In this document: one piece after another, positions 37,407 through 47,185 of the stretch
Layout: each line of letters begins with the position of its first letter
Numbering within the stretch: position 1 is the first letter of the stretch
Assembly: GCA_012932865.1 (NCBI GenBank)
Contig: SAXG01000002.1
Coordinates: 930,001 to 994,000, forward strand
Direction: 5' to 3'
DNA from: Amylostereum areolatum
Taxonomy: Eukaryota > Basidiomycota > Agaricomycetes > Russulales > Stereaceae
DNA: 64,000 nucleotides
The notes under the pieces: model-generated
What the model saw: the letters and a program-made list of their open reading frames with translations, nothing else
Database searches by the model: none
Told to the model about the DNA's origin: nothing
Program-made: the position numbers and the translations under genes

Positions 37407-37653
37407 ATATATATTTGGGGATGCCATTTTATTATGAGAATATAGTCGTATAGAGTGGTGTAGTAGGTCTGCGGGTCATCTTTGGACAATCGTGTAGGAA
37501 TGACATTCGGACGGCAACGGGTGTGATTTGACTCAGGCTCAGGCTGAGACCGAGGTGAGAGTGCACGTGACGTGCGGGCACACGAGTGCACCGGCCGGCA
37601 GACTCCAGTTTCTCAATTCTATCCATCGCTCGTTCTCTTCTTCTCACTCTACC

Positions 37654-39025
37654 ATGTTATCCGCTGCTGCTCGCGCTCCTCGACGCCGCGTTCGTGTTCC
37701 TCGTCTTTCCACCCGCTCATTCGCAACAGAATCTGTCTCCTCATCTGACGTCACTCCCAACCTTCCCCCGCCCACCAAGCACCCGATTGCAAAACCCCGC
37801 TCGGCTTCACGCCTCTCCCCATCGCCCCGTCCGGCGGTCTCTCATCAACGGCAGGCTCTGCCGCATCTTCCTTCTACGTTTGGTCGCAACCAACTGCTTC
37901 CCGTATCCAACTCCACACGCGCTCTACTAGAGAGCATCGTCGCCGAGTTTGACGCGCCCATACGCTATGCGTTCGCTTATGGCTCCGGGGTCTTCGAGCA
38001 GGACGGATATCCTGCCGACCAGAAGGGACCGATGCTTGATTTCATGTTTGCCGTGACCCACCCATCGCACTTCCACTCGATAAACATGAACCAGCACCCG
38101 TCGCATTACGCGCTACATGCGCGTCTGTTCGGGTCATCTTTCGTGACGAAGGTACAGGAGACGGGACCTGGAGTATGGTTCAACGCATTCGTGCCGATCA
38201 AGGGTGTGGTGAGCCTACTTGTCTCTTCGCAGGTACAAAGTCGCTAACACCGAGCCTCGGTTAGACGATCAAGTATGGAGTGACGACGGTAGACAACCTC
38301 TGCTCAGACTTGCTCAAGTGGAACACGCTTTACCTTGCTGGACGCATGCACAAACCTTTGCGAATCATCAAGGACGACGCGCGCGTTCGTTTGACGCAGC
38401 AAGTCAACCTGACCTCCGCCGTGCGCGCTGCACTGCTCGCCCTCCCCGCCGAATTCTCCGAAACACAATTATTTTCGAAGATCGCCGGGATCTCATACGG
38501 TGGTGACCCGCGCATGCTTCTCCCGGCTGAGAATCGTGGCAAGGTTGGGAACATCGTGAGCAAGCAGAGCCCACAATTTCGGGAGCTGTACCATCGCTTG
38601 GTCGTCGGACTCCCTGGCGTGCATTGGCCAACACATGCAAGCATGATCCAGCAGGACACGAGTTCAATCGCGCGGGCGGCGCACCTTAAGAAGTTGCCAT
38701 CGAATTTGCTCGGCCGTGTACGCGGACAGTACGCATCTGCGACAGGGTTCCCGACTCTAGAGGCCGACGAGGGGGCTTATTGGCAGAAGATAGCTGGGGA
38801 TGAGAAGTTGCCCTTGGTTGTGACGGAACGTACGTCTAGCATCTACCTCTTTCCGTGATTTATGCACTGACTTTGGGATCTTCAGAGATGAAAGGCATCG
38901 TGCGCGGACCCGCCACGATCCAGACGCTCAAAGGCATCGTCAGTGGTGGACTGAGTACGACCGTACGATACTCCGCAGAGAAGATCGGCAAATACTTCAA
39001 AGGCAGGCAGCAGGGTCATTCATAG
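37654..39025 (+). CDS. TAM41: Mitochondrial CDP-diacylglycerol synthase Tam41
   Basis: Tam41 makes CDP-diacylglycerol for cardiolipin synthesis on the inner mitochondrial membrane. The start at 37654 gives a presequence rich in A, R and S (MLSAAARAPRRRVRVPRLST); an upstream in-frame codon is less likely. The catalytic core shows YAFAYGSGVFEQDGY, with the G-S-G of the nucleotidyltransferase fold, then MLDFMFAV, HYALHARLFGS, GVWFNAFVPIKG, KYGVTTVDNLCSDLLKWNTL, YLAGRMHKPLRII, EFSETQLFSKIAGISYGGDP and YHRLVVGLPGVHW. Two introns lie near 38210-38265 and 38830-38885. The stop is at 39023-39025. No frame break was seen. Confidence 0.93.
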
Positions 39026-39517
39026 TCGTTCACTGGTCAACATTTCGGACATCGTTATCCCCCTCATTCCACGTCCGCAATCTATTCCGTCATTTATCAC
39101 CTCTCCGTCGCACGACCCGATGTAGCTCGTATTGGACCGATGTACCAACGTAATTTGCCTAACAGTAGAGCCATAGTATTTGCCATTTGGAACAAACGAT
39201 GCTCTGAGCAGATGATGAGTTGGCCGGTTGCTATGGGGACGTGGCTCAGGTTGGGAACGTCGCCGACTTTGATTTCTTTCATAAGTTGCACTTGACCCAC
39301 TCTGTCTCAGGAGTCGCTGACTCCTGTCTCGTCTATTCTCTCGCTTTTGCTTGCGTCCTCTCCTTTCTTTTCTTCTGGCAATCACCCCAACCTAGGCTTC
39401 TCCGCTTCTGGCCCGGTTCATTTCTTCTTCGTCCTGTGTTGATTGCGCACCCTTCAACGCGTTCCCCCACCCTATCTGCCATCCTTTTCACCATATATAT
39501 ATCCGCCTCTGAGCTTC
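39026..39517. other. Intergenic region with TATA-like run
   Basis: About 490 bp between co-directional genes, ending in T/C-rich sequence and an alternating TATATATAT run (about 39493-39501) 17 nt upstream of the next ATG. That run is close for a TATA box unless the leader is very short. No gene was seen. Confidence 0.4.
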
Positions 39518-40883
39518 ATGGCTGATTTATCTCTTCTATCCCCCTCTTCTCCCTCCGCCTCCTATGATGGAGCCCTCAGTCCTACACTTGTATCCTCGGT
39601 GCCTGGTTCGCCGAGGGCCCTGCCTACCAGGACTGTAGCTATCATCAAACCCCATGCTCTCGAACACAGATTCGACATCGAGCACAGAATCACCGAAGCC
39701 AGCTTTGAGGTGCGCGTCCTTCGACTTCCCTACCAATGGGCGTCGACAGCTCCTAATCTGCCACTCCCACAGATCGTGAAGGAACGTCAGATGGAATTCG
39801 ACGTAGAGAGTGACCCCGATACGTTGTTTGAGCTTTTCGGGGAAGATGCGCGGTCGTTTTCGGAGTGAGCCATTTCCCCGTCTTACCCTGCTCTTTCTGC
39901 TCATCATCGAGTGGTTCACAGGGGACCCGTCTGGGTGTATGTCCTCGAGCGACGTCGCGCCGTTGAGGTTTGGAACACGATTATGGGAGATTCCGACCCT
40001 GCTATCGCCCTCAAGGTCTCCCCCAATTCCCTTCGCGCTCTGTACGGCACCTCGGAATACCATAACGCAGTCATGGGCTCCCCCGACGTCGAGACTGCCG
40101 AAATGCAGATCGCGTCCCTCTTCGCGTCCTCGCCTCCTTTCCCCGCTACGGACCTCCCCGACGACGTCCCTGATATCCCCGCAGGCTCCATGCGCTCTAT
40201 CTCTTCATCTATCCTCTCGGCCCTTCGACGCAAATCACGCGATGCGCCGTCCACTCGCACGACCGCATCGACATCTTACTCACCTTCCCAAGGGAAGTCC
40301 GCGGGATCGAGCAGCGGCAAGCTCACGGCCAACGGCAGCAACAAACCCGGATTTAAAGCGCGCGAGGTCCCCCTCACACACGACGTGCCGAGCATCGCGC
40401 CCCGCTCTTCCCGTGCAGCGGACCTTCGTGCAGGCATCATCCCCGAGAAGCCTACCGAACGCGGCCCTCGCACTCCCCTCTCCAAGGATAAGCTAGTGAA
40501 AATCTTCGCTAACATCCCCGGTCACAAACGCGCGGAATCCATCGCGGTCGCCTCGACCGCCGCGCCAACGATCGCACCCCGGATGACGCGCGCAGCTTCT
40601 CTTCGTCTTGGACAGACGCCCATCGCTACACCGACTCGTCCGCGTTCTTCGTCGGGCGCGGAAACCTTTGAAGGCGTGCCCGGACACAAACGGCGTGAAA
40701 CCATTGCCGTCGCAAGCACTAAGGCCCCGACGGTTGGGCCGCGGCTTAACAAAAGTGCGGCTCTCCGCGCACAGAAAGATGCCCACCGTCGCCCCGCGTC
40801 AGAATAGAAGTGCCATGTTGCGCGCGGCCAAAGCCCCGCCTCCCGCACCTGCTCCACTCAATCAGCGACCGGCGTTCGTGTAA
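39518..40883 (+). CDS. Nucleoside-diphosphate-kinase-fold protein lacking the catalytic His, with repeat tail
   Basis: The N-terminal half matches the NDK fold: RTVAIIKPHALEH, ITEASFEIVKERQMEF, GPVWVYVLERRRAVEVWNTI, LRALYGTSEYHNAVMGSPD, then EMQIASLF. In active NDKs the last motif is NxxHGSD, and the His carries the phosphate. Here Met (codon 40073-40075) takes its place, so phosphotransfer by the usual mechanism is not expected. The tail carries repeats: SIAPRSSRAADLR, TIAPRMTRAASLR, TVGPRLNKSAALR and TVAPRQNRSAMLR, two of them within a longer unit PGHKRxExIAVASTxAPT. The fourth lies in another frame, reached by dropping one base at 40775-40778, so the protein probably ends at 40883, not 40807. 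Confidence 0.82.
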
Positions 40884-41308
40884 ACTTCGTCTATAACTGA
40901 CGTCAACCTCGTTTCTGCGCTGGCGCATGTTGTGCATTATGCCTTATCGTCTTCTTGGCTGTTTGGGGAGGGATGCGGGGACCGAAGGATCTGCGGACTT
41001 AGTCTCGCTTGCTTGACTTATGCTTAATTTCTTCCGTCTTGTGTTTGCCTGATGTCTGTGTACATGCGAGGTTCTGTGGGTCTTTTTTGTTTACGTGCCG
41101 TGCCCGTCGATCTAGTTTGCGTACTAGCCATACATACTTTGGGTGATCTATTGCGTGTTGTTCGTAGTCCTATACCACATATACGAAGATGAATACCGGG
41201 TTTGCGATCATGGGAGTCAACGCGTTCACTCAAGCGATGCTTCTCGGAAAATGCGTGTCCATTATTATACCACAGCTAAATATACAAAGTAGAATCCAGT
41301 TTCAGCCA
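40884..41308. other. Convergent 3' spacer
   Basis: About 425 bp between the NDK-fold gene and the derlin gene, which converge. Only short frames are present. No repeat or RNA gene was recognised. Confidence 0.4.
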
Positions 41309-42230
41309 TCATAGGTCTCCGAATAGCCGTTTTCTGCGCCCACCGAAAGGTTGTCAATATCGTGTAAGATAGCACATAAAAAATACGTACAAAGCGTTCG
41401 GCGGGTCGCTGAGTATTGTCGGCCCACCGATCATCTCCCTCGTCCATACGTCGCGCACAAACCACCCAATGTGGCCGATGAAGCATCCTATCAGATCGCT
41501 CGCCGCCGCGCGCCATGTTCCGGTGATGACCCAGGAGATGCCAACGAGCGCAAAGGGGAGGTAGGGCGCGGTGATGGTCACGATACCGAAGAGGGAGATT
41601 GGTGTGGAAGGGTGTCGACGGGACCAGAAGTAGATGGGGACGTAGGCGAGCGGAGAGGAAAGGAACGGGAGGTTGAATAACGGAGAGATAGCCTGTGGAA
41701 CGTTCGTACGGTCATCTTACGGGGAGACGACGAGACACGTACAAGGAGCATGGCAGCTGATAGGAAAAGCAGCCAAACGTAGTCCGCTTTGCGGTTCGAG
41801 AAGGACGACTCCTCGAGCAGACGACTATACCTCATGCTAGCTAGGCGTCAGCATCTCCACGACACAGAGATCACCCAGGCGACGTACAAGAAGAACATGT
41901 GGAATACGAAGTCGACCGAGATGGGCCCGAAGTAGAAGAACGTCGTGAACGGTCTCCACAACTAGAAAGCGATCGCGTCAATGCCCTGCGATCCACGGTG
42001 GCAGACCACGCACCTGTACGTTGGTGAAGGCGGCTTTGAAGCTGAAGTACAGCTGGAGGGGGGTCACCACCTGGCATTGCTGTGAAAGGCGGGCAGTGCG
42101 TCAGGACGGCGTAAGACTGAACGAGTAAGACGGCGCGTACAACTGCGAGACTGGTGAGCACGCAGGTGATGAGCCATGCGCGGGTGACTGGTGGAATTTG
42201 TGTGACCCATGCCTCAATGCCGACGGGCAT
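41309..42230 (-). CDS. Derlin (Der1-like rhomboid pseudoprotease)
   Basis: Derlins help move misfolded proteins out of the ER. From 42230 the protein reads MPVGIEAWVTQIPPVTRAWL, then ITCVLTSLAV joined to QCQVVTPLQLYFSF, LWRPFTTFFYFGPIS, FVFHMFFLYRYSRLLEES, YVWLLFLSAAMLL, FLSSPLAYVPIYFWSRRHP and FGIVTITAPYLPFALVGISW. The WR in LWRPFTTFFYFG and the late GHIGWFV correspond to derlin signatures. Five introns were placed, and the last exon encodes only the end of NALKRLFGDL. No catalytic Ser/His pair of active rhomboids is expected. About six membrane helices fit the family. Confidence 0.9.
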
Positions 42231-42748
42231 GCTTGCGTGGTATCCTGGCAGGTGTCGATGAGAATCGAGAGCTTGCGGGAGAGTGAGAGAGGGACCGTGG
42301 TGGGAAGTAGTACTTCAAACTTGCGAGCTGTGGCGTACATGTGCCGAGGTAAACGCGCCCATGAACGTGGCACGGCACTGCCGCAACGCGCCCGTCACGT
42401 GTTCACAAAAGACAATTCAATTCGGCTAACTCACAGAACTTATGGCGATTCACGCAAATGAACCATGAAGTCAAAAGTGATATTAGGTCCTGGTCCAGTC
42501 CACACTAAAACAGTACAGTAAAAGTACAAGCCATGCCAGGATTGAAGAAAACTGGAGCGGCGGGTCCGAAAAATGGATGTAACTTGGACGTTACAGGGTT
42601 CATGCGGGTGTGGAAGGACGAGACGAGGTAGCACCAAGAACGTCGGTACCTATGGAGAATATCGAAGACCGAAACGAACTGTCGTAACGAACCACGAAAG
42701 TCAACAAGGCTGGCCTTCATCGTAGACATAGGGTATATGATATACAAC
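42231..42748. other. Intergenic, tandem minus-strand genes
   Basis: About 520 bp holding the derlin promoter and the 3' end of the next minus-strand gene. Frames are short. Nothing was recognised. Confidence 0.4.
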
Positions 42749-44333
42749 TTACTGTTCGTCCTCAATGATGAATCGAGCATCCACTTGAAGAGATCTCCGG
42801 TGTCGTGAATGGCCCATCCAAAATGACGGGTCTGTCCTTGATATCCGCCCTCCGGGCGCTTCCCGCGAATCAGCATGCTCGGACCATGACTTGCCAGTGG
42901 GTGTCGTGCCAAAGTCCACTGACGTGGTTGGTGCCTCTCCCATTTCTACGTCCACATCGTGCGACATGGATCGTCGCGAGACTGTGTTTGGTACTTCCAG
43001 CTCCCGTTTGGCAGCTAGAAAGAGCAGCGTGACGGCGCAGGCTCCCGATATGACCATCTGAGGAAAGTATCCGATCGCATCTACTCATGAACAAGTCAAC
43101 CATGATTACGGGGGAGATGCTTGAGTATATACGGACCTATCAGAACGCCATCCAGACCAGGGTCGTCAGGCATTGATTCTCGCAGCTTAGGAATTGCAAG
43201 GAGGATCGCCAACACTGCCAGGGCAGGAGAGTCCGCCTGCCGACAGTCTGCATGCTTCAAAGCCATGACGATGAGCCCGACGCTGATATGCGTGAGCATC
43301 CAATTGGTCGCCCACAATAGCAAGGCGAAAGTTTGAGATCCTGCAGGCCGTTGGACCTTGAGCATGATCTCGCGACTTGGTCTCCGATGGCCGTCCGCCA
43401 ATCCGTGGTAGGTTGCGGTATCTGATGATGAGACGGAAAAGCTTGTCGTCTCAGCGATCGTCTTAAGCCGTTGGATGGGAATGGTTGTATTGGTCTCGTG
43501 GTTTACAGCGTACATGGTGCTGGAGAGCGCATAACGATCCAGAGGGTAGAGGTAGGCTTCGTGGACATCTAGAATGTAGTCGCTGTCGAACTGAGAAAGA
43601 TCCTGAATGCTGAGATAAAATAAGCCGGTGCATGACGATGAGTTTGCCGGATATAACTTACTGCCTTCTCGTTGAGGTGCTAGAGAGGAACGGGATATCT
43701 TCAGGGTCATATGTCAGGGTCGCGTCTTCATCGCTAAGAGTTGAATGAGAATTCAAGGTTTCAGAAAGATAGAGACGCCTCACTCATCGACATATACGTC
43801 TATAGTCGCTTTGGGAAGCCCACAGTCGGCGCTTCCATGAACACCCCCTGAGCCCTCCAGAAAGACCCCTCGGCCGCATGCAACAAGCGACCATCGCACA
43901 GTAATAGACGGCTCATCCACATCTACGTCCACATTCTCTCCGAGTAACAGAATCTGAATGAGCCTCGTCGTTAGTACTAGTTTACATGGGCAGTAGACAT
44001 GACAAGACGACTCACCCCCGGGTCATTAATAGCTTGATCGTCCAAGAGTACTTTGAATTCATCGCCGTCTCTTGCTCCGACGAAAGCGAGTGCCAATACA
44101 CCAGTGAACAGAAGGGAGAAAAGGGCAAAGAGAGTCAAGGTTTGTGATGCCGCCAGGCCAGCGAAAGGCGGACGAGAGCGTCTGAGCTCGCCCTTCGCTG
44201 ACGAGGTTCTAGGATCGGGTTTCGTACCACCCGTCGGGGAATTTGAAGAAGGAAGGAGGCCGTTGGTGGGCCGATGTTTTGTACGGGGTTTGATGAGGCC
44301 GACGGTTGAGAGAAACGACTGGCGGGTGGCCAT
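42749..44333 (-). CDS. Four-helix membrane protein, possibly DUF4436-like
   Basis: From 44333 a basic N-terminus (MATRQSFLSTVGLIKPRTKH) leads to a first helix, LTLFALFSLLFTGVLALAFV. A large non-cytosolic-looking domain follows (LLDDQAINDPG, ENVDVDVDEPSITVRW, VHEAYLYPLDRYALSSTMYA). Then come three helices: FALLLWATNWMLTHISVGLI, ALAVLAILLAIPKLR and MVISGACAVTLLFLAA. The tail to 42749 is S/T/D-rich. The pattern of one helix, a beta-rich domain with a Y-P-L-D motif and three C-terminal helices resembles the DUF4436 family, but that assignment is from memory of layout and is not certain. Function is unknown. Confidence 0.65.
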
Positions 44334-44958
44334 TATGAGGCGCGAAGAGGAATTATTACCTCTGCATCATCCCCCAACGATGACTCGCATTAATAGCAGC
44401 TTCCTGTGCGATCGTGACGCATGAAATGTTCGACAGCGGCTATGGTAGGGTGTATTTGACAAACACCTTCCCTTGGTTATGTCCGCAAGGAAGAACACAC
44501 GTCCGCGGCTAGGGTTCGGCGACTTGGGCGATAAAGCGGGGGAGAGGAGATGAGCACTAGCCATGTACTGATGTACTCTACCCATCTAACGGGATAGCAG
44601 AGTCCCTTCTATCGCCGCCAGCAATTGCCGTCCAACTCGCTTCCTACCCGGTTTATCCGAACGAGATGGTCCGTGACTATCGGCCGTCTACGGTTAAAAA
44701 GTGCATCTTTGGGGCCGGGGCTTACGGAGGTGTATACTCAGTCAAATCATTCGTCTATATGGACCATGTCAGCATACAACCATGAGCAGGAGAGCAACAT
44801 GAATCCCACAGCTCTCAGATCGAGGATGAGCTCAGGCAGGAGCATTTGGAGTACTAGAGTGCAAGAAGAATGACACGTTAGGGAAGAACAGATTCGGGAA
44901 GTGCTTCAGCGATGTCACCTACAGAGCACGAAACCGCGAGGGGCATAAGGTACGTCAC
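44334..44958. other. Intergenic, no gene recognised
   Basis: About 625 bp between tandem minus-strand genes. Two short frames (44367-44585 minus, 44625-44873 plus) have no supporting features. Confidence 0.4.
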
Positions 44959-46485
44959 TCAGACACTCTCCATGTCGATCAACTTTTGGAGGAAAGCGAC
45001 ATCCTGTGCAGGCCCTCCTTCGTCACCTTCTGGTCCTAGAGTCGATAGGATGCGGCGTGCCACTTCAAGGTACCAACGCGCTGTCTCCAGCAACCTCGCA
45101 ACCTGAACGCTACTGTCCCGCTTGGTTTTCTCTCCAGCTATAATGGCGTTCCATGCTGACTTTGCGACCTCAAGAGCATGCATGCCTATGGGATATGAGT
45201 AAGTTCTTTGATGAGTAAGCCTTCAGATGCATTGTTTACCGGTTTGTGGATAATTTGGGGGGTAAATCAAGAAGTAGATCGCCAAGAGGGTTTGCCCAAC
45301 ATCCAACGCGATGTCAAGGGAGCCATCGTGCGACGTCCGACTGAAGACTTCGGATAAGTCTGGCAAAACAGAGGGATGGAGAAACGGAAGAAGTGCATCT
45401 GGGACTTTACTGAAGTCCTGTAGATGAACAGGATTCGGCGGAGGTTGTGCGATGTTACAGCCAGTAAAGCTAATGAGAAGAGCGCGGGCTCTCTGCAGAT
45501 CACTGCCTTCGATGGGCCGCGATACGTCAACCTTGCGCTGGAAGACACAAAGCGGACAGTCGCAAGTGAAATCGTAGTTGATCTTCAAGGCACGATCTCT
45601 ATCTTGCGACGGCAAAGCAGGGTCAATGTATGGGATGGTAATCTGTACATGGCATCAGAGGTCACCGGTCACCAGTCATCTGGCAATTTCCAAAGCCAGG
45701 ATTCTTTGACACACCTCTTCATTTGTGGCGATGTCACGTAACGCTACAACAACCATCTTGGGATGTTCCTCCTCTTCAAAGACGTACTTGACACCTGCAT
45801 TAGGGCAGCAGGAATGGTTGAAAAGGCGCGAAGCCAGGGGGTAAATTCCATGGGCGTAGTTGGAAAAGTGAGAGTGCAGGACAAAGTTATTGTTTCCAAA
45901 ACGAGAGAAAATCTTCAGCAGAGTATCAGAGGGATAATCTTGGGAAGATAATGGAAGGACAGGAAGGTGCGGCGGAGGATGAGACGGAAGCAGGGACATC
46001 ATGAGTTCGAGCGCGGGATCTGGCTTCCACTCCAATGTTGTGGATGACTTTCCCAATAACTGTACGGCGACCTGTGAGAGCAGCGTAGCATCAACCCGTT
46101 CGTGCGGTTCCATGCCTTCGTACATTGGAGACGCGACAAATTTGGCATGGTTCTTGCACACTTTCTTATGATGTGCGTTCCAAGCGCGCCTCTGACCTGA
46201 GGAAAGGTCAGATATGACCGCTACAAAGTTCTGAGGATCCTTACATGGCACTCCGCAGTACCAATACGAGGCACAACCTGTACATCTGGAAAGAACGACA
46301 TCCAGTCGATGACAAAAATCGCATCGACGGCCCTTGTCGGAAGGAAGCAACGCTGTTGACAATGCGGAGATCGCGATGACGGTGTCGCCACGTTTGAGCT
46401 CTATGTTGGCCAAAGCTCGATTTCTAGCCGTTGGATGGGCTTCGAGGCGGATCGAGGCGGAATCTGTGATAGGAATTGCATTCAT
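44959..46485 (-). CDS. SET and MYND domain protein (SMYD-like lysine methyltransferase)
   Basis: The start is set at the ATG at 46485 (MNAIPITDSASIRLEAHPTA); the open frame extends upstream without an ATG. The layout is that of SMYD proteins, with the SET fold split by a MYND zinc finger. The finger reads CDFCHRLDVVLSRCTGC, YWYCGVPC and HHKKVC. The SET core has GIYPLASRLFNHSCCPNAG (the NHSC cofactor motif) and ITIPYID. The post-SET cysteines are in YDFTCDCPLC. A C-terminal helical region follows (LEVAKSAWNAIIAGEKTK to IDMESV). Several short introns split it. The substrate, histone or other protein, cannot be told from sequence. Confidence 0.88.
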
Positions 46486-47185
46486 GACAAGGCCAACGCA
46501 GGAAGATAAATCTGCAAGCTGGGGTGAGGGGGCTGGTGAGCTCGGGCGCTGTCGTGTCAAGCTTCAAGCTTCAAGACACAAGCTCCGAAAGCGGTCTCGT
46601 TCCCAGACTTTTATGAGGTGATGTGTGCGGGGGGAGGGGGATGTGACAGAATGGGAGGACGAAGGCGCGGTCCGATAGAAGAGAACGCGTTCAATTGGCT
46701 CTGAGGTTTTCTTTCCCTGCACCACCCCAACCCCCTGCGCCACCTCATCGGACACCACGTCGTCCCCAGGGACGCAAACATCGCACGATTCGTGGAAGTA
46801 AGCGGGGTCGAGTAAGGTTTTATAGAAGTGAGTACCGTGCCAGTGTGTACGAGTCTACGGTGTTACCTGGGTATCTTGTAAAGGCGGTATCCTCGTCGCT
46901 TGCAAGATACAAAACTACTCCGCCGATGGGTGCTACTTGCGTATTGCCACTGTCTATAGCTCGACGGTGACAAGTGTGGTGATAGAAATTGGTGGCAAAA
47001 GCAAAAGGGTGCAATTTTCCGAGCGCGGGGTGCGAGACAAAACGCGGCACCATGCATCCATGTAAATATTAGATGCAAATTTGAACCAGACACTACTGTG
47101 TTAATGGCACACCCAACCATTTCGTTACTGACATCCGATACAAACACCGCCGTTTATGTAATCGTACACTTCCGAGATCAACCTT
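46486..47185. other. Intergenic between tandem minus-strand genes
   Basis: About 700 bp containing the SMYD promoter and the 3' flank of the TmpB-like gene. Only short frames are present. Confidence 0.4.
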
